Positions 1 to 6,596 of a stretch of DNA of 7,846 nt are shown here, in pieces. The notes under the pieces were generated by a model that worked only from the letters and a program-made list of their open reading frames with translations, made no database searches and was not told the DNA's origin. Source of the DNA: an uncultured Lysobacteraceae bacterium. Lineage in GTDB: Bacteria; Pseudomonadota; Gammaproteobacteria; Xanthomonadales; Xanthomonadaceae. Position numbers and translations under genes: made by a program. Every line of letters begins with the position of its first letter. The stretch's first letter is position 1. The stretch is taken from positions 1-7,846 of the forward strand of contig CAMLSB010000082.1 of assembly GCA_946482565.1 (NCBI GenBank). The letters run 5' to 3'.

Positions 1-539
1 GCCGCCACCGCCGCCGTGGCGATGGCCACGTTGACGCCGATGGCGCCGGCCGGGATATCGATCTCGCCGCCGTGCAGGAAGAGAGCGAAGGGCCCCGTTC
101 CGACCGCGAGGGCCAAGGCCCCGTTGGTGCGGTCGCTCCCGGAGCCGCCCATGTGGAAAGCGCGCAAGCGGACCTGGCGACCGTTGATGACCAGGTATCG
201 CGCGGCGAGCAGCAGTTCGCCTGGCTTTCCACCCATGCCTGCGCTTGCCGCATGGGTAATCTCGCCGATGCCCTCCGCGCCCGCCGGCACGACAACGACG
301 CCGCCATCGAGCAAAGGCGCGCTGAGGCGGATCCGGAATCGGTCGCCACGCCTGCCACGGGAGTCAACGGCATCGAGCAACTGGATTTCCACGGGCGTCC
401 CCGCTGGAACACGGCATCCGGAAGTGGCTGGCGGGACCGACGGATCCTGCGCCTCCAGCACCGCGTCGGGGGCGGATGCCGGCGTCGCGACGATGTTGGC
501 TCGGGTCATCCCGAGCAAAAGCCAGAGAGCGAAGTCCAT
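1..539 (-). CDS. Putative exported protein of unknown function, 3' end outside window
   Basis: I do not recognise a named function. The frame is open from the ATG at 539 to the left edge: 179 codons with no stop. The N-terminus (MDFALWLLLGM, then an Ala-rich stretch ending near residue 23, ATPASA) looks like a signal peptide but lacks the usual positive n-region. The rest alternates beta-type segments and contains two similar short units, PAGTPVEIQL (46-55) and IPAGAIGVNV (162-171), with VVVVPAGAEGIGEI (81-94) between. From memory this resembles a family of roughly 200-residue secreted proteobacterial proteins, so little may be missing. An in-frame ATG lies at 581, but neither start has a clear Shine-Dalgarno sequence. 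I prefer 539 because a 9-bp stem-loop (553-577) would otherwise be coding. It follows the phosphofructokinase gene on the same strand by 69 bases. Its codons (CGA, GGA, TTG, GAT) look a little less biased than those of its neighbours. Confidence 0.6.
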   Translation of the reverse strand, partial: MDFALWLLLGMTRANIVATPASAPDAVLEAQDPSVPPATSGCRVPAGTPVEIQLLDAVDSRGRRGDRFRIRLSAPLLDGGVVVVPAGAEGIGEITHAASAGMGGKPGELLLAARYLVINGRQVRLRAFHMGGSGSDRTNGALALAVGTGPFALFLHGGEIDIPAGAIGVNVAIATAAVA

Positions 540-552
540 TCCGGAATCTGTC

Positions 553-577
553 GCGGCTTCCCCAAGCCGGAAGCCGC
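553..577 (-). terminator. Perfect 9-bp stem-loop between the phosphofructokinase gene and the next gene
   Basis: GCGGCTTCC at 553-561 and GGAAGCCGC at 569-577 are exact reverse complements around a 7-base loop. The hairpin lies 32 bases past the stop of the minus-strand phosphofructokinase gene and 13 bases before the preferred start of the downstream gene. No T-run follows on either strand, so it is not a classical intrinsic terminator. It could be a U-less terminator, a pause or mRNA 3'-end stabiliser, or an attenuator before the downstream gene. Confidence 0.45.
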
Positions 578-608
578 ACATTAGCCGATGGCTGCCTTGC
601 GGCAAAGC

Positions 609-1865
609 TCAGGGGGCCATTTTTCCTAGCCGCGGCGCAACGATCGCGTGCGGAACGGTGAGGTAGCGCGGCAGGCCGTCGGGGCCGTAGGGGGGGTAGG
701 CCTCGCCGCGGATGAGCGGCTCGAGGTAACGCCGCGCCGCCGCGGTGATGCCATGGCCGTCGCGGCGGATGAAGCCCGCCGGCATCTTCTTCTCGCGGTT
801 CGCGATGCGTTCGAGCGGCGCGCCTTCGACCTTCCAGCGGTAGGGCGCCTCGGACGTGCGCACGATCACCGGCATCGTCGCGTTATGGCCGGCGAGCGCC
901 AGCTCCACCGCCGCGCGTCCCACAGCCTGTGCCTGCTCGAAGTCGGTCTTCGAGGCGATGTGCCGCGCCGAGCGCTGCAGGTAGTCGGGCAGGGCCCAGT
1001 GCACCTTGAGGCCGAGCACGTCATGGACGCGTCCTGCGAGATACGAGGCGACGCCGCCGAGCTGGGTGTGGCCGAAGGCGTCCTTGCCGCCACCCGCATC
1101 CGCGACGAAGCGCCCGTCGGCGCTGCGGATGCCTTCGCTGGCCACGACCACGCACCAGCCGACGCGCTCGACGACGGCCTTCACCTTCGCCAGGAAATCC
1201 GCCTCGTCGTACGGCCGCTCGGGGAACAGGATCAGCTGCGGCGCATCGTCCGGCCCCTTGCCGGCGAGGCCGCCCGCGGCCGCGAGCCAGCCGGCGTGGC
1301 GGCCCATCGCCTCGTATACGAACACCTTCGTCGAGGTCTCCGCCATCGCCGCCACGTCGAGCGCGGCTTCGCGCACCGACACGGCCGTGTACTTCGCCGC
1401 CGAGCCGAAGCCGGGGCAGCAGTCGGTCACCGCCAGGTCGTTGTCCACCGTCTTGGGCACGCCGACGCAGGTCAGGGGATATCCGAACTCCGCCGCCAGC
1501 TTCGAGAGCTTGAGCGCCGTGTCGGCCGAATCGTTGCCCCCGTTGTAGAGGAACCAGCGCACGTCGTGGGCGCGCAGCACCGCGATCAGGCGCTCGTAGC
1601 GGGCGCGGTCCTCCTCGAGCGACTTGAGCTTGACCCGGCACGAACCGAAGGCCCCGCCTGGGGTGTGGGCGAGGGCGCGGACCGCGGCGAGCGGCATCCG
1701 GGACGTGTCCACCAGTTCCTCGCGCAGCGCGCCGAGGATGCCGTTGCGCGCGGCCAGCACCTTCACGCGGCGCTTGCGGGCGGCCTCGATGACCGCTGCG
1801 GCGGTGGCGTTGATGACGGCCGTGACGCCGCCGGACTGGGCGTAAAGCAGGGTTCCCGAAGGCAT
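609..1865 (-). CDS. pfp: Pyrophosphate-dependent 6-phosphofructokinase (diphosphate--fructose-6-phosphate 1-phosphotransferase)
   Basis: Cytosolic enzyme that interconverts fructose 6-phosphate and fructose 1,6-bisphosphate using PPi/Pi instead of ATP/ADP, and can run in both glycolytic and gluconeogenic directions. The 418-residue protein has the PFK-family fold signals: an N-terminal Gly-rich loop (SGGVTAVINA, 11-20), GGNDS (109-113), PKTVDND (137-143, with Asp141 the expected catalytic base) and MGRHAGWLA (187-195, fructose-6-phosphate site). Asp112 in GGNDS and Lys138 in PKT are the residues that in this family mark PPi use; ATP enzymes have Gly at both positions (GGDGS, PGT). A related Xanthomonas campestris enzyme is known to be PPi-dependent. 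The start at 1865 is supported by AGGA at 1875-1872, six bases upstream. It is transcribed divergently from adk across 116 bp. Family assignment is very firm; PPi specificity is inferred from the motifs. Confidence 0.95.
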   Translation of the reverse strand: MPSGTLLYAQSGGVTAVINATAAAVIEAARKRRVKVLAARNGILGALREELVDTSRMPLAAVRALAHTPGGAFGSCRVKLKSLEEDRARYERLIAVLRAHDVRWFLYNGGNDSADTALKLSKLAAEFGYPLTCVGVPKTVDNDLAVTDCCPGFGSAAKYTAVSVREAALDVAAMAETSTKVFVYEAMGRHAGWLAAAGGLAGKGPDDAPQLILFPERPYDEADFLAKVKAVVERVGWCVVVASEGIRSADGRFVADAGGGKDAFGHTQLGGVASYLAGRVHDVLGLKVHWALPDYLQRSARHIASKTDFEQAQAVGRAAVELALAGHNATMPVIVRTSEAPYRWKVEGAPLERIANREKKMPAGFIRRDGHGITAAARRYLEPLIRGEAYPPYGPDGLPRYLTVPHAIVAPRLGKMAP

Positions 1866-1871
1866 TGGCGT

Positions 1872-1875
1872 TCCT
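1872..1875 (-). promoter_or_regulatory. Shine-Dalgarno site for the phosphofructokinase gene
   Basis: The minus strand reads CAGGAA just before the start; the core AGGA (1875-1872) is six bases from the ATG at 1865, an ideal distance. It fixes the start of the gene. Confidence 0.7.
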
Positions 1876-1881
1876 GTGGGC

Positions 1882-1913
1882 CGGCCGGGATGGGTTAAGC
1901 TGGCGCCCGGCCG
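1882..1913. repeat. 8-bp inverted repeat in the pfp/adk divergent promoter region
   Basis: CGGCCGGG (1882-1889) and CCCGGCCG (1906-1913) are exact reverse complements separated by 16 bases. The spacer contains TTAAGCT, the most AT-rich and most -10-like stretch of the intergenic region. It could be an operator around a promoter, or a hairpin just upstream of the ribosome-binding site in the phosphofructokinase mRNA. GC-rich palindromes arise easily by chance in this genome, so function is unproven. Confidence 0.35.
1896..1901 (+). promoter_or_regulatory. Candidate -10 element for the adk transcript
   Basis: TAAGCT fits the loose TAnnnT -10 pattern and is followed by TGGCGCC. It would put the transcript start near 1908 and give adk a leader of about 74 bases. 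No TTGACA-like hexamer stands 16-18 bases upstream (1872-1879 is TCCTGTGG), so the assignment is weak. Confidence 0.3.
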
Positions 1914-1970
1914 CGGTGTGTGGGGACCGGCAGCAGTCTAGCGCCGCCCACGCATCGCGATTGACAGTTC

Positions 1971-1975
1971 GGGAG
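1971..1975 (+). promoter_or_regulatory. Shine-Dalgarno site that sets the adk start
   Basis: GGGAG, six bases before the ATG at 1982. The frame stays open back to an ATG at 1865, but only the 1982 start has a ribosome-binding site and gives the family's normal N-terminus (MRLVLLGAPG). Confidence 0.7.
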
Positions 1976-1981
1976 TGGCTG

Positions 1982-2560
1982 ATGCGATTGGTTCTGTTGG
2001 GTGCGCCGGGCTCCGGCAAGGGAACGCAGGCGGCGCGGCTGAAGGATCACCTCCAGGTCCCGCACGTCTCCACCGGCGACCTGCTGCGCGGCGAAGTCGC
2101 GGCCGGCAGCAAGCTCGGGCTCGCGGCGAAGGAAGTGATGGCGCGCGGCGAACTCGTGTCCGACGAGATCCTGCTCGGCATGCTCGAGGACCGGTTCTCG
2201 CGTCCCGACACCCGCGGCGGCTTCATCCTCGACGGTTATCCGCGCAACCTCGCCCAGGCCGCCGCGCTCGACGCGCTGCTGGCGCGCATCGGCCAGCCGA
2301 TGGACTACGCGGTGCAGCTGGAAGTGCCGACGTCGCTGCTGGTCGAGCGCATCGCCGGCCGCGCCAAGGCCGAGGGCCGCGCCGACGACAATCCGGAATC
2401 GGTGCGCAAGCGGCTCGAGGTGTACGACAGCCAGACCGCGCCGGTGATCGACTTCTACCGCCGGCACGGCCAGCTCACCGTCGTCGACGGCGTCGGCGGG
2501 CTCGACGACGTGTTCAACCGCATCATCGAGGCGATCGCGCCCACCGCCGACGTCGGCTGA
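1982..2560 (+). CDS. adk: Adenylate kinase, short-LID form
   Basis: Catalyses AMP + ATP <-> 2 ADP in the cytosol, setting the adenylate energy charge and feeding nucleotide synthesis. The 192-residue product begins MRLVLLGAPGSGKGTQ, with the P-loop at 7-15, followed by the AMP-binding region (STGDLLRGEV, 30-39) and FILDGYPRN (81-89), the Adk family signature with Tyr where Phe is commoner. The LID (about 122-142, ERIAGRAKAEGRADDNPES) is the short type without the four-Cys zinc site; this explains the length compared with 214 residues in E. coli and is common in xanthomonads. It is the first gene of a probable adk-mpl-LON-domain transcript, with 40 bases before mpl. It lies back to back with PPi-PFK; the two enzymes share the adenylate/PPi energy economy, although the pairing may be simple synteny. 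Confidence 0.97.
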   Translation: MRLVLLGAPGSGKGTQAARLKDHLQVPHVSTGDLLRGEVAAGSKLGLAAKEVMARGELVSDEILLGMLEDRFSRPDTRGGFILDGYPRNLAQAAALDALLARIGQPMDYAVQLEVPTSLLVERIAGRAKAEGRADDNPESVRKRLEVYDSQTAPVIDFYRRHGQLTVVDGVGGLDDVFNRIIEAIAPTADVG

Positions 2561-2600
2561 TGTCGCCGCGTTCGATGCCGCTGCTTCGCCTGGGCCCGCG

Positions 2601-3989
2601 ATGAAACTCCACATCCTCGGCATCGCCGGCACCTTCATGGGTGGCGTGGCGGCGCTCGCGCGCGAACTCGGCCACGCGGTGGAAGGCAGCGACCAGGCCG
2701 TCTACCCGCCGATGTCCACGCAACTCGAAACGCTGGGCATCGCGTTGAAGCAGGGGTACGCGCCCGGCAACATCTCGCCCGGCTGCGACGTCGTGGTGGT
2801 CGGCAACGCGCTGTCGCGCGGCAACCCTGCGGTGGAGCAGGTGCTCGACGACGGCCGCGCCTACACCTCCGGCGCGGAATGGCTGCGCGAGAACGTGCTG
2901 CCGGGCCGCGACACGCTGGCGGTGGCCGGCACGCACGGCAAGACCACGACCACCACGCTGCTCGCCTTCCTGCTGCAGGCGGCGGGGCGCGATCCCGGTT
3001 TCCTGATCGGCGGCGTTGCCGGCGACTTCGGCGTGTCGGCACGCATCGGCGGCGGCCGCGAGTTCGTGGTCGAGGCCGACGAATACGACACCGCGTTCTT
3101 CGACAAGCGCTCGAAGTTCGTGCACTACCGGCCGCTGGTCGCGATCCTCAACAACCTCGAGTACGACCACGCCGACATCTTCCCGGACGTCGCCGCGATC
3201 CAGCGCCAGTTCCACCACCTCGTGCGCACCGTGCCGCGGCGCGGCCGCCTGGTCGTCAACGGCGAGGACGCGCGGCTGGCCGAAGTGCTGGCGATGGGGT
3301 GCTGGACGCCGGTGGAGACGTTCGGACTCGACCCTGCGCTGGCGGTGGGCGGTCGCGCATTCGACTGGACCGCGCGGATGATCGCCGCCGATGGCAGCGC
3401 GTTCGCGGTGCTGCATCGCGGACGCGAGATCGGCGAGGTGCGCTGGCCGTTGCTCGGTCGCCACAACGCCATGAACGCGCTTGCGGCAATCGCGGCCGCG
3501 CACGCGGTCGGCGCCGACGTGGCCGCCGCGTTGCCGGCATTCGCGCGCTTCGGCGGCATCCGCCGGCGCATGGAGGTCGTGGGCGAGCATGGCGGGATCA
3601 CCCTCTACGACGATTTCGCCCACCATCCCACGGCCATCGCGACCACGCTCGAAGGCCTGCGCGCGCGCGTCGGCGACGCGCGCATCGTCGTGGCGATGGA
3701 GCCGCGCAGCAATTCGATGCGGCTCGGCGCGCACGCCGATGCGCTCGCGCCGTCGCTCTCGCTCGCGGACGTGGTCGTGTTCCTGCATCGCCCGGAGCTG
3801 GCGTGGGATGCCGGCAAGGTCGTCGGCGCGCTGCGCGCCGAGGCACGCGCCGTCCCCGACGTCGACACGCTGGTCGCGACGCTGGTCGATGTCGCGCGCG
3901 CCGGCGACCACGTCGTCTTCATGTCCAACGGCGGCTTCGATGCGGCGCCGCGCCGCTTCCTCGCCGCCCTGGAAGAAATCCCTTCCTGA
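2601..3989 (+). CDS. mpl: UDP-N-acetylmuramate:L-alanyl-gamma-D-glutamyl-meso-diaminopimelate ligase
   Basis: Cytosolic Mur-ligase-family enzyme of peptidoglycan recycling: it joins the salvaged tripeptide L-Ala-gamma-D-Glu-meso-DAP to UDP-MurNAc with ATP, by-passing MurC, MurD and MurE. The 462 residues match the family length (E. coli about 457). Visible signals in order: N-terminal Rossmann-like start MKLHILGIAGTFMGG (1-15), VYPPMSTQLE (34-43), ATP loop GTHGKTTT (110-117), EADEYDTAFFDKRSKF (158-173), LNNLEYDHADIF (183-194), GRHNAMNALAA (286-296), and the C-terminal domain with DDFAHHPTA (337-345), EPRSNSMR (367-374) and MSNGGF (441-446). TFMGG and FFDKRSKF distinguish Mpl from MurC. The ATG at 2601 gives the conserved N-terminus but has no clear Shine-Dalgarno sequence. 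It lies 40 bases after adk and 12 bases before the LON-domain gene. Confidence 0.97.
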   Translation: MKLHILGIAGTFMGGVAALARELGHAVEGSDQAVYPPMSTQLETLGIALKQGYAPGNISPGCDVVVVGNALSRGNPAVEQVLDDGRAYTSGAEWLRENVLPGRDTLAVAGTHGKTTTTTLLAFLLQAAGRDPGFLIGGVAGDFGVSARIGGGREFVVEADEYDTAFFDKRSKFVHYRPLVAILNNLEYDHADIFPDVAAIQRQFHHLVRTVPRRGRLVVNGEDARLAEVLAMGCWTPVETFGLDPALAVGGRAFDWTARMIAADGSAFAVLHRGREIGEVRWPLLGRHNAMNALAAIAAAHAVGADVAAALPAFARFGGIRRRMEVVGEHGGITLYDDFAHHPTAIATTLEGLRARVGDARIVVAMEPRSNSMRLGAHADALAPSLSLADVVVFLHRPELAWDAGKVVGALRAEARAVPDVDTLVATLVDVARAGDHVVFMSNGGFDAAPRRFLAALEEIPS

Positions 3990-4001
3990 GGCGACGCAGG
4001 C

Positions 4002-4580
4002 GTGGAATCGCTCGGGTTGTTCCCGTTGCATGCGGTGCTGGTGCCGGGCGCGGCGATGGACCTGCGCGTGTTCGAGGCGCGCTACCTCGACCTCGTGCGC
4101 GACTGCGGGCGCAACGGCCGCGGCTTCGGCGTGTGCATGATCGTCGACGGCGAGGAGGCCGGCGCCGCGGCGACGCCCGCCGCGTGGGGCACCGAGGCGC
4201 GCCTCGAGGATTTCGGCACCGAACCGGGCGGCGTGCTGACGCTGCGGGTGCGCGGCCATCGCCGCTTCCGCGTCACGCATACGCGGGTACGCGACAACGG
4301 GCTGGTCGTCGGCGATATCGAGTGGCGCGAACCGGACGGCGACGACGAACTGCGCCCCGAGCACGCGCTGCTCGGCACCCTGCTGCAGAAGATCCTGGAG
4401 CAGGCCGGCGGCGAGCATGCGAACGCGGGCCCGGCGCAACTGGGCGACGCGGCATGGGTCGGCTGGCGGCTGGCCGAATGGTTGCCGCTGTCGCTGGCGC
4501 AACGCCAGGCGCTGCTGCAGGAAGACGATCCCGCCGAGCGACTGCAGTTGCTCACCGGCTGGATCGAGACGCTGGCCTAG
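4002..4580 (+). CDS. LON N-terminal (substrate-binding) domain protein without protease domain
   Basis: A stand-alone 192-residue version of the LON substrate-binding domain (Pfam LON_substr_bdg type). It has no AAA+ ATPase and no Ser-Lys protease part, so it cannot degrade protein itself. Family signals: LFPLHAVLVPGAAMDLRVFE and following ARYLDLV (6-32), GTEARLEDFG..PGGVLTLRV (63-83), GHRRFRV (85-91), and a helical C-terminal half ending in the typical DPAERLQLLTGWIE (176-189). The start is GTG at 4002: the next ATG (residue 19) would cut away the conserved LFPLHAVLVPG strand. GAGG at 3988-3991, overlapping the mpl stop, is a possible ribosome-binding site ten bases away, suggesting translational coupling to mpl. 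The biochemical role of this family is not established. Its TAG stop lies in the same CTAG as the stop of the opposing gene. Confidence 0.9.
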   Translation: MESLGLFPLHAVLVPGAAMDLRVFEARYLDLVRDCGRNGRGFGVCMIVDGEEAGAAATPAAWGTEARLEDFGTEPGGVLTLRVRGHRRFRVTHTRVRDNGLVVGDIEWREPDGDDELRPEHALLGTLLQKILEQAGGEHANAGPAQLGDAAWVGWRLAEWLPLSLAQRQALLQEDDPAERLQLLTGWIETLA

Positions 4581-6589
4581 CGCCCCTTGGCCTGGCGCAC
4601 GCCGGGCGCGCGTGCATCCACGCGCAACACGTCGATGCCGTCGCGATCCGCCGCATGCGCGGGGAAGACGGACAGCGCCGCGCGTACCGCCCGGTCCGCC
4701 GCATCGTTGTCGGGGACGGGTTGCCACAGGCCCATCGTGTCGAGCACGCGCACGTGGTGCATCGCCTGCGCGCTGCCGAGCCACAGCGGCGAGCCGTCAT
4801 CGAGCCGCACCGACGCGCGCCAGACGTGCAGCACCTGTTCCTCGCCCTGTCCCGGGCCGGAACGTCGCATCAGCAACACTTCGGCTTCCGCGCCCAGCGT
4901 TGCCGGCAGCACGGCCTGCGCGGACGGCGCGCGGTCGTCGTCGAGCAGGCCCAGCACGTCGAGCCAGTCCGCTTGCCGCTGTTCGCGCCAGCCGCGCGCG
5001 ACGAGCGCGCCGCGCAGGCGATCGAGCGACCCCGCCACCTGCAGGTCCAGCGGCCAGCGCCGGCCGCTGCTGCGTTCGTTGCGACGCGCGGGCAATTCGC
5101 GCCAGCCTTCGCCATCCCACCACGACGACGCAGCGATCGTCCGCGTCGGCGCCGGCGATTCGAAACGCACCAGCAACGGTGCCGCGGCGTGCCCCGCATG
5201 CCACGCACCGGCGATCGCCAGCACGCCGTAGAAAGCGGCAGCGAGCGGGCGCATGTCGAGCGGTCGCGACACGTGGCTGCGGTAAGCGATGCCCAGCGCC
5301 AGCAACCAGGAGATGCCGAGCAGCATGCCGCCGACGATGTCGCTGAGCCAGTGCGCGCCCAGGTACAGCCGCGCGAACCCGATCATCGTCACCAGGGCGC
5401 CGCCGACCACGTACGGCCACACGCGTCGCCGTCCGGGCAGGGCGCGCGCGACCAGCACCGCGAAGAAGCCGAGCGTGATCGTCGCCATCGTCACCGCGAT
5501 CGACGGGAAACCGAATCCGTCCGGCGCGCCCGGCGGGCGCGGCATGTCGATCCACGCGTCCAGGCCGGCGGTGAGCGCGAGGCCGAAGCACAAGGCCGCG
5601 AGCCAGTAGCCGGCGGCGATCCAGCGTCGCCGCCACAGCAGCCACGCCATCACCGCGCCGATGGCCGGCAACAGCACCTCCGCGTCGCCCAGCGTCGCGA
5701 GCGCCGCCATCAACCGGTCGGCCAGCGGATTGCGCAACGTCGCCATCGCCGAATACACGGTCTGGTCGATGAGCAGCGGGCCACCGCGCCCGAGCACCAG
5801 CGCCAGCAACGCGAACCAGGCCCAGCCGATCGCGAGCAGGCAGGCCGCGAGCAGCGCCAGCGGGGCCGATTCGGGGCGTTTCGGATCGACCAGCGCCTGC
5901 GCATAGCGGCCCAGGCGCGGATGCGCGCTCGACCAGCGCAGCGCGCGCGCGAGCAGCGTGTCGGCGTGGTGCGCGAACCAGCGCCATGCATACAGCACCA
6001 CCGCCCACGCCAGCGCGAGCACGGCGAGCAGCGCCAGCAGCGCGAGCGCGAGCCGGTCGGCGACGGCGGCGACCGCGTCGTAGGACGCGCCGAAGATCCA
6101 GCCCGGCGCGAGGAAGACCGCCGCCCACGTCACTGCCGCGAACAGGCTTGGCGGCAGGTAGCGGCGCAGCGGCATGCGCAGCATGCCCGCCACCGCCGGC
6201 ACGAAGGGCCGCACCGCGCCGACGTAGCGCGCGATCACGATGCCCTTGTTGCCATGGCGGCGGAACAGCGCCTCGCCCCGGTGCAGCAGCTGCGGATAAC
6301 GGCGGAATGGCCAGTGCTCGCGCATCGACGGTCCCCAGCGCCGGCCGATCCAGTAGCTGAGCCCGTCGCCGAGCAATGCGCCCAGCGCCGCAGCGACCAG
6401 CGCATAGGGGCCGGAGACGTGGCCGAGCCCGACCAGCACGCCGACCGCGAACAGCAACGGCAGCGCGGGCACGACGATGCCGACCACCGCGAGCGCGTCG
6501 CAGAAGGCCACGAGGAAGACCAGGCCGCCTGCCGCGACCGGATGGGCGCTGATCCAGGCGACGGTGCCATCGAACCACGCGCTCGTCAT
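4577..6589 (-). CDS. DedA (VTT) - PAP2 - LssY C-terminal domain membrane protein with degenerate phosphatase site
   Basis: A 670-residue inner-membrane protein with three parts. Residues 1-205 are DedA/VTT-like: hydrophobic spans near 18-40, 60-80, 118-137, 146-166 and 180-202, with the DedA motif ARYVGAVRPFVPAVAGM (120-136); Arg121 and Arg127 match the essential Arg pair of E. coli YqjA, and Asp31 stands where Glu is usual. Residues about 240-466 are a PAP2 acid-phosphatase bundle (spans near 244-267, 303-319, 326-343, 367-382, 392-405, 416-436, 447-465). Residues 470-670 are soluble and LssY_C-like. DedA proteins are lipid scramblases or envelope factors, and PAP2 enzymes dephosphorylate lipid phosphates such as undecaprenyl-PP. 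Here the PAP2 site is odd: C1 Lys is Asp344 (D..MPRP), C2 PSGH reads PSIA (362-365), and C3 keeps Arg407, His413 and Asp417 but has Ala406 for Ser. Phosphatase activity is therefore doubtful. No ribosome-binding site is visible; the mRNA may be leaderless. Confidence 0.9.
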   Translation of the reverse strand: MTSAWFDGTVAWISAHPVAAGGLVFLVAFCDALAVVGIVVPALPLLFAVGVLVGLGHVSGPYALVAAALGALLGDGLSYWIGRRWGPSMREHWPFRRYPQLLHRGEALFRRHGNKGIVIARYVGAVRPFVPAVAGMLRMPLRRYLPPSLFAAVTWAAVFLAPGWIFGASYDAVAAVADRLALALLALLAVLALAWAVVLYAWRWFAHHADTLLARALRWSSAHPRLGRYAQALVDPKRPESAPLALLAACLLAIGWAWFALLALVLGRGGPLLIDQTVYSAMATLRNPLADRLMAALATLGDAEVLLPAIGAVMAWLLWRRRWIAAGYWLAALCFGLALTAGLDAWIDMPRPPGAPDGFGFPSIAVTMATITLGFFAVLVARALPGRRRVWPYVVGGALVTMIGFARLYLGAHWLSDIVGGMLLGISWLLALGIAYRSHVSRPLDMRPLAAAFYGVLAIAGAWHAGHAAAPLLVRFESPAPTRTIAASSWWDGEGWRELPARRNERSSGRRWPLDLQVAGSLDRLRGALVARGWREQRQADWLDVLGLLDDDRAPSAQAVLPATLGAEAEVLLMRRSGPGQGEEQVLHVWRASVRLDDGSPLWLGSAQAMHHVRVLDTMGLWQPVPDNDAADRAVRAALSVFPAHAADRDGIDVLRVDARAPGVRQAKGR

Positions 6590-6596
6590 GGAGCGG

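Noticed and set aside
16..666. Plus-strand open frames (216 and 170 codons) opposite the exported-protein gene
   Set aside because: The minus-strand frame gives a plausible signal peptide and ordered beta pattern; the plus-strand translations are Pro/Arg/Ser-rich and patternless.
648..1898. A 416-codon open frame on the plus strand opposite the phosphofructokinase gene
   Set aside because: Shadow of a full, motif-complete phosphofructokinase; composition is Arg/His/Ala-rich with no motif.
1961..1966. Perfect TTGACA hexamer upstream of adk
   Set aside because: A -10 box at 16-18 bases would fall inside the adk start (GCGATT region) and does not match; it probably arises by chance and is at most part of a regulator site.
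1865..1981. N-terminal extension of adenylate kinase by 39 residues from an upstream ATG
   Set aside because: Adenylate kinases begin directly with the beta strand before the P-loop, and a good ribosome-binding site stands before 1982.
2523..4784. A 753-codon open frame on the minus strand opposite mpl and the LON-domain gene
   Set aside because: It mirrors codon positions of the true genes, has an Arg/His/Asp/Val-rich composition and no domain signal.
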